Origin: Actinomycetes bacterium
Lineage (GTDB): Bacteria > Actinomycetota > Actinomycetes > Actinomycetales > Demequinaceae
Assembly: GCA_023411615.1 (NCBI GenBank)
Contig: JAEYOR010000017.1
Span: 1 to 17,927, forward strand
Direction: 5' to 3'
Length of the DNA stretch: 17,927 nucleotides
Part shown: positions 5,674 through 13,496 of the stretch, piece after piece
Numbering within the stretch: position 1 is the first letter of the stretch
How the letters are laid out: the number at the start of each line of letters is the position of its first letter
Program-made: the position numbers and the translations under genes
Notes under the pieces: generated by a model
Told to the model about the DNA's origin: nothing
The model's database searches: none
What the model saw: only the letters and a program-made list of their open reading frames with translations

Positions 5674-7641
5674 ATGAAGAGACTGCGCCTGTCGTACGTG
5701 GTGCTGTTCGCGATTGCGATCATCGTGAGCTCGTTGCTTTACATGTCGCTCAATCAAGAACCCGTGACCAAAATCTCCACGTCGCAGGGCTTTGCCGTGC
5801 TTGCCTCGGAGGGGATTCAGCAGGTCGAGATCACCGACGGCGACCAGCGAGTGCAGGTGCAACTGGGCGACACGGTGCCCGATGTTCTTGCCGACACCGA
5901 CGCGAAGCCCGACGGCCTCGTGCAGTTCTACTACGTAGAACCCCAGGGTCCTGCAGTGGCGGCGGCGGTTGCAGAGAGCAACCCGACCGACGGCTATGAC
6001 TCGGTGGTCCCGCGTACATCGATGTGGCAAACGATTCTCTTCAGCTTCCTGCCGATCCTCATCGTCATCATCGTCATCTACATCCTCTTCTCGATGATGC
6101 AAGGTGGAGGTGGCCGTGGCGTCATGCAGTTTGGGCGATCCCGAGCCACCGAGGTCACGCCGGATACACCCAAGGTGAAGTTTGAAGACGTCGCCGGCGT
6201 GGACGAGGCGGTCGAGGAGCTTCGCGAGATCGAGGAGTTCCTTGAGAGCCCGGGCAAGTTCCAGGCTGTGGGCGCCAAGATCCCCAAGGGCGTGTTGCTT
6301 TATGGGCCCCCCGGAACCGGCAAGACGCTGCTTGCCCGTGCCGTCGCAGGCGAGGCCGGTGTGCCCTTCTACTCGATCTCGGGTTCCGATTTTGTCGAGA
6401 TGTTTGTCGGTGTGGGCGCGAGCCGCGTGCGCGACCTTTTCGACAAGGCGAAGAAGAACAGCCCAGCGATCATCTTTGTTGACGAGATCGACGCTGTGGG
6501 ACGCCACCGCGGTGCGGGCCTTGGCGGCGGACACGACGAGCGCGAGCAGACCCTCAATCAGATGCTTGTCGAGATGGACGGCTTTGACGCGAACACGAAC
6601 GTCATCATGATCGCCGCGACCAACCGTCCCGACATTCTTGATCCTGCGCTGTTGCGCCCCGGCCGCTTTGACCGCCAGGTGGGAGTGGACGCCCCGGACC
6701 TCAAGGGCAGGCAGAAGGTGCTCGAGGTCCACGCGAAGGGCAAGCCGATCGCCCCCGAGGTTGATCTCTCGGCGATCGCAAAGCGCACACCGGGCTTCAC
6801 GGGCGCGGATCTCGCCAACGTGCTGAATGAGGCGGCGCTCCTCACCGCGCGCCGCGACGCGACAAGCATCGGCCCAAGCGAACTCGATGAGGCGATCGAC
6901 CGCGTCATCGCCGGCCCGCAAAAGCGCACTCGCGTGATGAACGATCATGACAAGCGCGTCACGGCGTATCACGAGGGCGGGCACGCGCTGGTTGCCGCAG
7001 CCCTCAACCACACGGACCCGGTCACCAAGGTGACGATCCTTCCGCGCGGCCGTGCCCTCGGATACACGATGGTGATGCCGGCCGAGGACCGTTACTCAAA
7101 GACGCGCAACCAATTGCTTGACAATCTCGCGTACGCAATGGGGGGTCGCGTGGCCGAAGAGGTGGTGTTTGGCGATCCATCGACTGGCGCGAGCAACGAC
7201 ATCAGCCAAGCAACCGAGATCGCCAAGCAGATGGTCACCGAGTACGGGATGTCGACCAAGGTGGGAGCTGTCCGCCTCACGGGCAGCTCGGGCGAAGTGT
7301 TCTTGGGCCGCGATATGGGCCATGGCCGCGAGTACTCGGAGCAGGTGGCGTCAACCATTGACGCCGAGGTGCGCGCGCTCATGGACAATGCGATGCGCGA
7401 AGCAACCAAGGCGCTCACGCTCAACCGCAAGGTGCTCGACGTCCTCGCCGAGGAGCTCCTCGAGAAAGAGACTCTCAACGAGGCCGAACTCGCAGGTCTC
7501 TTTGCAAAGGTGAAGAAGCTTCCGGCACGCGAGGCGTGGGTCAGCGGCGATTGGGCACCAAAGCCGAGCCGCCGTCGCGCCGTCAAGGCACCGACCCCGC
7601 GTCGCACCGAGCCCAAGGACACCGCGGGCACCGCAGAGTAG
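5674..7641 (+). CDS. ftsH: ATP-dependent zinc metalloprotease FtsH
   Basis: This 655-residue membrane-anchored AAA+ protease degrades unassembled membrane proteins and selected regulators. The first membrane helix is at about residues 6-25, the extracytoplasmic domain at 26-115 and the second helix at about 118-141. The AAA module has Walker A G-P-P-G-T-G-K-T (211-218), Walker B I-I-F-V-D-E (266-271) and the second region of homology A-T-N-R-P-D...R-P-G-R-F-D (315-333). The zinc site is H-E-G-G-H (433-437), with the third ligand Asp in G-A-S-N-D (about 509). The tail is basic and Pro-rich. ATG 5674 is preferred; a GTG at 5665 would add three residues. It heads the folate-pantothenate gene run and is followed by folE after 9 nt. 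Confidence 0.97.
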   Translation: MKRLRLSYVVLFAIAIIVSSLLYMSLNQEPVTKISTSQGFAVLASEGIQQVEITDGDQRVQVQLGDTVPDVLADTDAKPDGLVQFYYVEPQGPAVAAAVAESNPTDGYDSVVPRTSMWQTILFSFLPILIVIIVIYILFSMMQGGGGRGVMQFGRSRATEVTPDTPKVKFEDVAGVDEAVEELREIEEFLESPGKFQAVGAKIPKGVLLYGPPGTGKTLLARAVAGEAGVPFYSISGSDFVEMFVGVGASRVRDLFDKAKKNSPAIIFVDEIDAVGRHRGAGLGGGHDEREQTLNQMLVEMDGFDANTNVIMIAATNRPDILDPALLRPGRFDRQVGVDAPDLKGRQKVLEVHAKGKPIAPEVDLSAIAKRTPGFTGADLANVLNEAALLTARRDATSIGPSELDEAIDRVIAGPQKRTRVMNDHDKRVTAYHEGGHALVAAALNHTDPVTKVTILPRGRALGYTMVMPAEDRYSKTRNQLLDNLAYAMGGRVAEEVVFGDPSTGASNDISQATEIAKQMVTEYGMSTKVGAVRLTGSSGEVFLGRDMGHGREYSEQVASTIDAEVRALMDNAMREATKALTLNRKVLDVLAEELLEKETLNEAELAGLFAKVKKLPAREAWVSGDWAPKPSRRRAVKAPTPRRTEPKDTAGTAE

Positions 7642-7650
7642 AGCGCACAC

Positions 7651-8223
7651 ATGACTGACGGCGTTGACAAGGCCCGCATCGAGGCGGCGATCCGCGAGAT
7701 TCTTGTGGCGGTGGGCGAGGACCCGGAACGGGACGGACTCCGGGACACTCCAGCCCGTGTGGCACGCGCCTACGAGGAGTTCTTTTCGGGCCTCACGCAG
7801 GACCCAGCAGAGGTTCTCAGTGCCGTGTTCGAACTCGGCCACGAGGAGATGATCCTCGTTAAGGACATCGAGTTGTACTCGTTGTGCGAACACCACCTTG
7901 TGCCCTTCCACGGAGTGGCTCACGTCGCGTATATCCCCGGCGCAGACGGCCGCATCACTGGTTTGTCCAAGTTGGCGCGCCTCGTCGATCTCTATGCACG
8001 GCGCCCCCAGGTGCAAGAGCGCCTCACCACGCAAGTGGCCGATGCCCTGGTCGAGCACCTCGGTGCGCGCGGGGTGATCGTGGTGGTCGAGGCAGAACAC
8101 TTGTGCATGTCGATGCGTGGCGTGCGCAAGCCCGGTTCGCGCACGGTAACAAGCGCGGTGCGCGGCGTGATGCGCGACGCGGCGACCCGCGCAGAGGCCA
8201 TGAGCCTCATCGTGGGGAAGTAG
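7651..8223 (+). CDS. folE: GTP cyclohydrolase I (type IA)
   Basis: The enzyme converts GTP to 7,8-dihydroneopterin triphosphate, the first step of folate synthesis, in the cytosol as a homodecamer. The 190-residue length fits the short bacterial form. Zinc ligands are visible as Cys79 and His82 (L-C-E-H-H-L-V-P-F-H-G) and Cys152 (E-H-L-C-M-S-M-R-G). The N-terminal helix region and the G-L-S-K-L-A-R motif (104-110) are typical. It starts at ATG 9 nt after the ftsH stop and ends 2 nt before folP, so it belongs to the same transcript. Confidence 0.97.
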   Translation: MTDGVDKARIEAAIREILVAVGEDPERDGLRDTPARVARAYEEFFSGLTQDPAEVLSAVFELGHEEMILVKDIELYSLCEHHLVPFHGVAHVAYIPGADGRITGLSKLARLVDLYARRPQVQERLTTQVADALVEHLGARGVIVVVEAEHLCMSMRGVRKPGSRTVTSAVRGVMRDAATRAEAMSLIVGK

Positions 8224-8225
8224 CG

Positions 8226-9068
8226 GTGCCCGAGCTTCCCGTCGCCCAGCGCACGCTTGTCATGGGCGTCCTCAATGTCACGCCCGATTCCTTCAGCGAC
8301 GGTGGACGCTACCTCGCGACGGATGCTGCCATCGCCCACGGTCTCCATCTCGCAAGCACCGGTGCCGACATCGTTGATGTGGGCGGGGAGTCGACTCGCC
8401 CGGGGGCGCACCCAGTGACCCCCGAGGAGGAAGCGAGCCGCGTTCTCCCGGTGGTCGCGGCGCTCGCCGGGGACGGGATTGCAGTCTCCATCGACACGAT
8501 GCACGCGAGCGTGGCTCGAGCGGCAGTAGAGGTAGGCGCCACACTGATCAACGATGTGTCGGGCGGCCTCGCCGACGCTGCCATGCCGGGCGCAGTCGCG
8601 GACTTGGGCGTGCATTTCGTTGCGATGCATTGGCGCGCGCCTTCCCAGCGCATGGACACCCTTGATGCGTATCGGGACGTGGTGGCGGAGGTCCGCGCCG
8701 AGCTCGAGGAACGCGTCGCTGTTCTTGCCGACGCCGGGGTTGACACCGCGCGGATCATCCTGGATCCCGGGCTTGGCTTTGCCAAGGTAACAGAGTCGAA
8801 TTGGCCGCTCCTTGCGCGCATGGCCGAGTGGGCGGGCGAAGCACGGGTGCTCATCGGCGCCTCGCGCAAGCGCTTCTTGGGTGCCGCGATCGCGCGTGAA
8901 GGTGTCGACGCCGCGGACCCTGCTGTGCGTGAACATGCGACAACTGCGGTGACTACGCTCGCGGCTGCGGCGGGGGCATGGGCGGTCCGTGTTCATGATC
9001 CGGCAGCGGCACGTGACGCGATCGCTGTCGTGTCCGCTTGGCAAGCGGGCGCGAAGACGCGACGATGA
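8226..9068 (+). CDS. folP: Dihydropteroate synthase
   Basis: FolP joins p-aminobenzoate to the pterin pyrophosphate to give dihydropteroate; it is the sulfonamide target. The product is 280 residues, a TIM barrel. N-V-T-P-D-S-F-S-D-G-G lies at 17-27, G-G-E-S-T-R-P-G follows at about 54-61, then the pterin-site D-P-G-L-G-F-A-K and the G-A-S-R-K-R-F-L-G motif late in the protein. The frame is open far upstream through folE, but the GTG two bases after the folE stop gives the normal N-terminus, with GGGGAAG at 8214-8220 as a plausible ribosome binding site. The next gene starts 4 nt after the stop. Confidence 0.96.
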   Translation: MPELPVAQRTLVMGVLNVTPDSFSDGGRYLATDAAIAHGLHLASTGADIVDVGGESTRPGAHPVTPEEEASRVLPVVAALAGDGIAVSIDTMHASVARAAVEVGATLINDVSGGLADAAMPGAVADLGVHFVAMHWRAPSQRMDTLDAYRDVVAEVRAELEERVAVLADAGVDTARIILDPGLGFAKVTESNWPLLARMAEWAGEARVLIGASRKRFLGAAIAREGVDAADPAVREHATTAVTTLAAAAGAWAVRVHDPAAARDAIAVVSAWQAGAKTRR

Positions 9069-9072
9069 CACC

Positions 9073-10083
9073 ATGACATGGACGTCCTCCCCGTACGTCA
9101 AGGCGGGCATCGAGTTGGATCGGATCACGATTGAAGGGATCCGGGCTGCAGGACGCCACGGAGTCTTGCCGGAGGAGCGCCAAAGGGAACAGCCGTTCAT
9201 TGCGGACGTTGTCATCCACCTCAATACGCGCGATGCCGCCCGTCACGATGACCTCGCGCGCACCGTCAATTACGCCGAGGTCGCCCAGCGCGCCGTGGCC
9301 GTTCTCACCGGCCCCAGCGTCGACCTCATCGAAACTCTTGCAGAGCGGATTGCGCTCGCCGTGCTCGATCTCGACGGCATTGAGTGCGTAGACGTGCGGG
9401 TTCACAAGCCCGAGGCACCCATTCCCGTGCCTTTCACGGATGTCGCTGTCACCGTTCGCCGTGACCTGCGTTCGGGGGACATGTGGGCAGACAAACGCGT
9501 GGGCTCCTCGGCCGGGATGCCGCATGACCCACTCAAATACGGCGAGTCAGAGGCGCGCGACATCTTTGACGTCCGGCCACTTCAACCGGTGCCCGCCCTT
9601 CTCGCACTGGGCGGCAACCTCGGTGAGGTCGAGAACACCCTCATCGACGCCGTTCACGCATTGAGCCGCATCCCCGGCATTCACGTCGAAGCGACATCTG
9701 CTCTCGTCTCATCGGCCCCTGCGGGAGGCCCCCCGCAGCCCGACTACCTCAACGCAGTGGTCAGGATCACCACCGCGCTCACGCCACGCGAGCTTCTCGC
9801 GGCGTGCCACGGCATCGAGATGGTGCACGGCCGTGAGCGCGGAATCGAGAACGGCCCGCGCACTGTCGACATCGACATCATCGACGTCAACGGCATCGAG
9901 GCCACGAGCGCCGATCTCACCTTGCCGCACCCGCGTGCGGCCCAGCGCGGCTTTGTCCTTGTCCCATGGGCACGCATGGAGCCTCAGGCTGTCCTACCTG
10001 GTTTGGGTCCTATTGCCGACGCTGCAGCAGCTCTCGCGTCAACCGTCGCCGTGCGCGCGGAGCCATGGCCGGGACGACGATGA
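9073..10083 (+). CDS. folBK: Bifunctional dihydroneopterin aldolase / HPPK (FolB-FolK fusion)
   Basis: This is one 336-residue polypeptide with two consecutive folate enzymes. FolB (about residues 14-132) has G-R-H-G-V-L-P-E-E-R (27-36), Tyr67 in V-N-Y-A-E-V, Glu87 in the L-I-E-T-L-A-E helix and Lys112 in V-H-K-P-E-A-P-I. It converts dihydroneopterin to 6-hydroxymethyl-dihydropterin. A linker of about 35-40 residues leads to FolK (about 172-320), with L-A-L-G-G-N-L-G, H-G-R-E-R-G-I-E-N-G-P-R-T-V-D-I-D-I-I (252-270) and L-P-H-P-R-A. FolK adds pyrophosphate from ATP to give the FolP substrate. Fusion allows hand-over between steps. In M. tuberculosis the two are separate adjacent genes. ATG 9073 is chosen over upstream frame extension into folP. 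Confidence 0.95.
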   Translation: MTWTSSPYVKAGIELDRITIEGIRAAGRHGVLPEERQREQPFIADVVIHLNTRDAARHDDLARTVNYAEVAQRAVAVLTGPSVDLIETLAERIALAVLDLDGIECVDVRVHKPEAPIPVPFTDVAVTVRRDLRSGDMWADKRVGSSAGMPHDPLKYGESEARDIFDVRPLQPVPALLALGGNLGEVENTLIDAVHALSRIPGIHVEATSALVSSAPAGGPPQPDYLNAVVRITTALTPRELLAACHGIEMVHGRERGIENGPRTVDIDIIDVNGIEATSADLTLPHPRAAQRGFVLVPWARMEPQAVLPGLGPIADAAAALASTVAVRAEPWPGRR

Positions 10084-10084
10084 C

Positions 10085-10090
10085 AGGAGA
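10085..10090 (+). promoter_or_regulatory. Ribosome binding site fixing the DUF3180 start
   Basis: AGGAGA lies 6 nt before the GTG at 10097, just after the folK stop. It supports that start over any codon further upstream in the open frame. Confidence 0.7.
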
Positions 10091-10096
10091 CGGCTG

Positions 10097-10579
10097 GTGA
10101 GGCCTCTGCGTTGGCGGACACTCGTCATCATCGTCGCGCTGTCTTTTGGTCTCGGCCTCGCATTCACATGGTCGTGGCTGCGCGGTGGCGCGACCCCTGT
10201 CGATGTTCCTTGGACCACGTTGCCGGTGGCGCTCGCAGCGTCGGCTGTGGTGCTCTATCTCGGTTGGACTGTGCGCCAATACAAGAAGGGCAAACGGGGC
10301 CGAATCGACCCACAGCGCGCCGTGCGCACCGTGTTGCTGGCCCAAGCGTCGGCGTATGCGGGCGCGTTGCTCTCCGGCGTCTATGGCGGCTACGGCTTCA
10401 GCCTCTTGCCAGATTGGGCGCACGAGCCGCGTCGAGAGATCGCAATCGCCGCCGGTCTGTGTGCGGTGGGCGGACTTGCCATGCTGGGCGCAGGAGCAGT
10501 GGCGGAATGGTGGTGCCGGATCGACCCCTTTGATGAGGACGACGCCCCCGAGGGGCCTGCTGCGGGAGTGGCACACTAG
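10097..10579 (+). CDS. DUF3180 family membrane protein
   Basis: This 160-residue protein of unknown function has four predicted membrane helices at about residues 8-28, 41-60, 76-105 (with G-G-Y-G) and 113-137. A basic loop (Q-Y-K-K-G-K-R-G-R, 61-69) probably faces the cytosol, and the tail is acidic. Proteins of this family are regularly found just after folK in actinomycetes (the position of Rv3605c in M. tuberculosis), which supports the family call. A role in folate or pterin metabolism or transport has not been shown and is only suggested by position. It is 13 nt after folBK and 4 nt before the next gene. Confidence 0.85.
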   Translation: MRPLRWRTLVIIVALSFGLGLAFTWSWLRGGATPVDVPWTTLPVALAASAVVLYLGWTVRQYKKGKRGRIDPQRAVRTVLLAQASAYAGALLSGVYGGYGFSLLPDWAHEPRREIAIAAGLCAVGGLAMLGAGAVAEWWCRIDPFDEDDAPEGPAAGVAH

Positions 10580-10583
10580 TCGC

Positions 10584-11063
10584 ATGACCTGGTACAGCCC
10601 TCAAGGCGTGACCTGGACGGCGGCCTCCACCCGGCTGATCCCCGTGCGGCTCATCACCATTGCCATTGTCTACGTTCCCCCGATCGCAGCACTCATCGTC
10701 TTGGCAATGACGGTGGAGCCGGGACTGTGGTGGCCGGCGGCTGGCGGCATCATTGCGATGCTGTGGAGCGCGTGGGTGGGCGTGCGACTCGTGCACGCAC
10801 ACGGTTGGGCTGAACGCGATGACGACTTGCTCGTACGCCGCGGGCGACTTGTGCGCCGTGTCACGGTGGTGCCATACGGGCGGATGCAATACGTCGAGGT
10901 GATGGCGGGTCCGGTTGCGCGCGCATTCGGACTGTGCTCCATCAAGCTCCACACCGCATCCCCCGGAACGGATGCCACGCTGGACGGAGTCCCTGCCGCT
11001 GAAGGTGAACGCTTGCGCGACCGCTTGACTGAGCGCGGAGAGGCCCAGTTGGCGGGTCTATGA
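10584..11063 (+). CDS. PH domain-containing membrane protein (bPH2/DUF304, YdbS-like)
   Basis: The product is 159 residues. Two membrane helices (about 22-42 and 48-70) are followed by one bacterial PH-like domain of the bPH2 type (about 74-150), recognisable by L-V-R-R-G-R-L-V-R-R-V-T-V-V-P-Y-G-R-M-Q-Y-V-E-V...G-P-V-A-R-A-F-G-L. The frame is open upstream, but the ATG 4 nt after the DUF3180 stop gives a complete domain order. GGGAG at 10564-10568 could serve as a somewhat distant ribosome binding site. The stop overlaps the next gene (ATGA), so the two PH proteins are probably made together and may form a complex, as proposed for YdbS/YdbT pairs. Function is unknown. Confidence 0.88.
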   Translation: MTWYSPQGVTWTAASTRLIPVRLITIAIVYVPPIAALIVLAMTVEPGLWWPAAGGIIAMLWSAWVGVRLVHAHGWAERDDDLLVRRGRLVRRVTVVPYGRMQYVEVMAGPVARAFGLCSIKLHTASPGTDATLDGVPAAEGERLRDRLTERGEAQLAGL

Positions 11064-12619
11064 GCGAGTCGACTGACCGCGTGTACACGGCCCCACGCGA
11101 GTGGGCGCATGTGCACCCCGTTTCTCCGCTACTGGGCGGGTGGGCCGTCATGGCGGGCGCCGTCGGCTATTGGTTCACGGGCGGGCCCGGCGCCCCCGGC
11201 GAGGACGACGAGTCAATGCCCTTTGACGTCAACCTCCCCATCTCTCGTTTAGCGCTCTTCGTGTTGCTCGGGGCGCTCGTTGCCGTCGCGTTCGGCTACC
11301 TGTTCTGGTGGTTTCACACGTACCGAATCACCGATGAGGCGATCGAGCAGCGCAAAGGAGTCTTGTTCCGCCAGCACCGCCAAGCACGGCTTGATCGCAT
11401 CCAGGCTGTTGACGTGGTGCAACCGCTCCTCGGGCGAATCTTTGGCTTTGGCAAGGTGTCGATTGAGGTGGCCGGCGGAGAGAACTCGGGAATTCAGCTC
11501 CAGTTCCTGCGCCTCGCCGACGCTGAAGCCCTTCGGAATGAGGTACTTGCGCTCGCGGCGGGCTTCAAGGCCGACGCTGCACAGAGGCGGGAGGGTCAGC
11601 ACGGCTTTCACTTGCGCGAAGAGATTGAGTCGTTCCGCCTGGCTCCTGCCCCGGGGAGCGCTCGTACGGCGGTGAGTGCGGCCGAGGAGCGCGGACTCGT
11701 CGCGGTGCCGGTGCCGCTCCTCTTGCTGTCGATACTTTTAAGTTGGGGCACGGTGGGCGTCGTTGTCGCCATCCTCGTCTTTTTTGCTGGTGCGGTGGTC
11801 ACGGGCATCCTGGCGCCCGAGGTCGATCTGGCTGCGGCCGTGCTTGGCGGTGGCCTCACGGGTGGTCTCGCGGGCTTGGTCGGTGCCGCGTCGTACGCCT
11901 TCGCCACCTTGAATCGCGGCATGAACTTCCGTTTGGGCATTTCTCAGGACGGCGTTCGCCTCTCCCACGGTCTGCTCGAGACGCGTCGTCAGACCGTGCC
12001 TCCGGGCCGTGTGCAGGCCGTGCATTTCAAGCAGTCATTGCTGTGGCGGCGGCGTGATTGGTGGCAGATCGTCATCAATGTCGCCGGTTACCAGGACAAT
12101 CAAGAAGCCGTCTCAACGTTGCTCCCAGTGGGGACTCGCCACGAGGCCCTTCTCGCGTTGTGGACCGTGCTGCCCGATCTCGGCGATCCGGACCCGGAGG
12201 GAACCGTGTCGCTCGCACTGTCGGGTTCTGGATCAGATGGCGGATTCACGGCGTCCCCTCCCGCCGCCAAGTGGCTTGACCCACTCCAATGGCGTCAGCG
12301 CGGTGTGCGAGCAACCAACACGGCACTGTTCATCCGGCGCGGACGCCTTGTTCGTGAGCTCATCGTGGTGCCCCATGAGCGCACCCAGTCGCTCGCGCTC
12401 ACCCAAGGTCCGCTTGATCGGCTGCTCGGTCTTGCGAACGTTCACGTGCACTCGACGCGCGGCATGGTGCGCCCGGTCGCATCACACCTTGCTGTCGAGG
12501 ACGCGATTGACGTGCTTGAGTCGCAAGCCCACCGTGCGCGGCAACGCCGCAAACTCCAAACCCCCGAGCAATGGATGGCAAAAGTGGGGCTTACCGAGGT
12601 TGCGCCCGATGAGCCTTGA
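11060..12619 (+). CDS. PH domain-containing membrane protein with three bPH2 domains (YdbT-like)
   Basis: This 519-residue membrane protein has helices at about 22-41 and 61-85, bPH2 domain 1 at about 91-165 (R-K-G-V-L-F-R-Q-H-R-Q-A-R-L-D-R-I-Q-A-V-D-V), helices at about 214-248 and 256-284, bPH2 domain 2 at about 294-368 (H-G-L-L-E-T-R-R-Q-T-V-P-P-G-R-V-Q-A-V) and bPH2 domain 3 at about 420-490 (I-R-R-G-R-L-V-R-E-L-I-V-V-P-H-E-R-T-Q-S-L). This matches the YdbT architecture. In Bacillus, YdbS and YdbT have been linked to resistance to a circular bacteriocin. A similar envelope-protection role here is possible but not shown. It overlaps the upstream PH gene by 4 nt and the downstream DUF2520 gene by 11 nt. 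Confidence 0.9.
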   Translation: MSESTDRVYTAPREWAHVHPVSPLLGGWAVMAGAVGYWFTGGPGAPGEDDESMPFDVNLPISRLALFVLLGALVAVAFGYLFWWFHTYRITDEAIEQRKGVLFRQHRQARLDRIQAVDVVQPLLGRIFGFGKVSIEVAGGENSGIQLQFLRLADAEALRNEVLALAAGFKADAAQRREGQHGFHLREEIESFRLAPAPGSARTAVSAAEERGLVAVPVPLLLLSILLSWGTVGVVVAILVFFAGAVVTGILAPEVDLAAAVLGGGLTGGLAGLVGAASYAFATLNRGMNFRLGISQDGVRLSHGLLETRRQTVPPGRVQAVHFKQSLLWRRRDWWQIVINVAGYQDNQEAVSTLLPVGTRHEALLALWTVLPDLGDPDPEGTVSLALSGSGSDGGFTASPPAAKWLDPLQWRQRGVRATNTALFIRRGRLVRELIVVPHERTQSLALTQGPLDRLLGLANVHVHSTRGMVRPVASHLAVEDAIDVLESQAHRARQRRKLQTPEQWMAKVGLTEVAPDEP

Positions 12620-13496
12620 CCGTCCCGCTCGACTGAGTGTTGGCATCGTGGGCGCCGGCAGGGTGGGTGCCGTCATCGGTGCCGCTCTCGCGCGGGCGGG
12701 CCATCGCGTCATTGGAGCATCGGGGGTCTCTGAGGCGTCGCGCAGCCGCATCGAGACGCTGTTGCCTGGAGTGCCGCGCCGTGACGCGGACGAGGTGGTC
12801 GCGGAGGCAGAACTCGTCTTCCTCACCGTCCCGGACGACGCTGTGGCTGAGCTTGCTCGCGGCCTCGCCCGGCTCGGGATGTGGCGTCAGGGCCAGATCG
12901 TCGTCCACTGTTCCGGCACCCAAGGCCTGTCCGCCCTTGATGCCGCATCGAGCGTCGGCGCAATCCCCATGGCGATTCACCCGGCCATGACGTTTACTGG
13001 CACGTCTCTCGATCTTGATCGGATGGCGGGAGCGGTGTGGGGCGTTACGGCGCCGGCGCCATTCGTGCCGATTGCGCAAGCACTTGTTGTCGAGATGGGC
13101 GCCGAACCGGTGGTGATCGCTGACGAGGCGCGTGCCGTCTATCACGCCGCACTTGTTCATGCTGGTAATCACGCGGTGACGCTCATTGCTCAAGCCTCGG
13201 CGATGCTTGCTGCCGCGGGAATCGACCAACCCGGACGAGTGTTGAGTCCCTTAGTTCACGCGTCTGTGGACGGCGCTCTAGGCGACGCTCCAGGCGCGGT
13301 GAGCACTCTCACCGGTCCAGTGGTGAGGGGCGACGCGGGTACTGTTGCCGCGCATGTCGCGGCGCTGACTCATCAACCTGAAGCGCTCGCGGCGTATCGA
13401 GCGATGGCACGTGCCACCGCTGACTTGGCGTATGCGGGGGGTCGACTCGGCCCCGCGCCATATGCGGCGATCATCGCCGCTTTGGGAGAGAAGTGA
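12609..13496 (+). CDS. Rossmann-fold DUF2520 protein, putative NAD(P)-dependent oxidoreductase
   Basis: The product is 295 residues. The N-terminal Rossmann domain has the dinucleotide motif G-I-V-G-A-G-R-V-G at 12-20. The segment H-C-S-G (100-103) and H-P-A-M-T-F-T-G (124-131) follow. The C-terminal helical DUF2520 domain (about 150-290) contains Y-H-A-A-L-V-H-A-G-N-H-A-V-T-L (178-192). The fold resembles 6-phosphogluconate dehydrogenase/ketopantoate reductase-like enzymes. It occupies the place of Rv3603c, directly before panC, and overlaps panC by 4 nt. This suggests a role in pantothenate synthesis, possibly replacing PanE, but no substrate can be assigned from sequence. The frame is open far upstream within the YdbT-like gene; ATG 12609 is the first start giving a normal Rossmann N-terminus. 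Confidence 0.88.
   Translation: MSLDRPARLSVGIVGAGRVGAVIGAALARAGHRVIGASGVSEASRSRIETLLPGVPRRDADEVVAEAELVFLTVPDDAVAELARGLARLGMWRQGQIVVHCSGTQGLSALDAASSVGAIPMAIHPAMTFTGTSLDLDRMAGAVWGVTAPAPFVPIAQALVVEMGAEPVVIADEARAVYHAALVHAGNHAVTLIAQASAMLAAAGIDQPGRVLSPLVHASVDGALGDAPGAVSTLTGPVVRGDAGTVAAHVAALTHQPEALAAYRAMARATADLAYAGGRLGPAPYAAIIAALGEK

Noticed and set aside
5641..7011. 456-codon open frame on the minus strand across the 5' half of ftsH
   Set aside because: It lies antisense to a fully conserved ftsH. Its composition (His/Arg/Val-rich) is that expected from complementing high-GC codons. No domain is recognisable.
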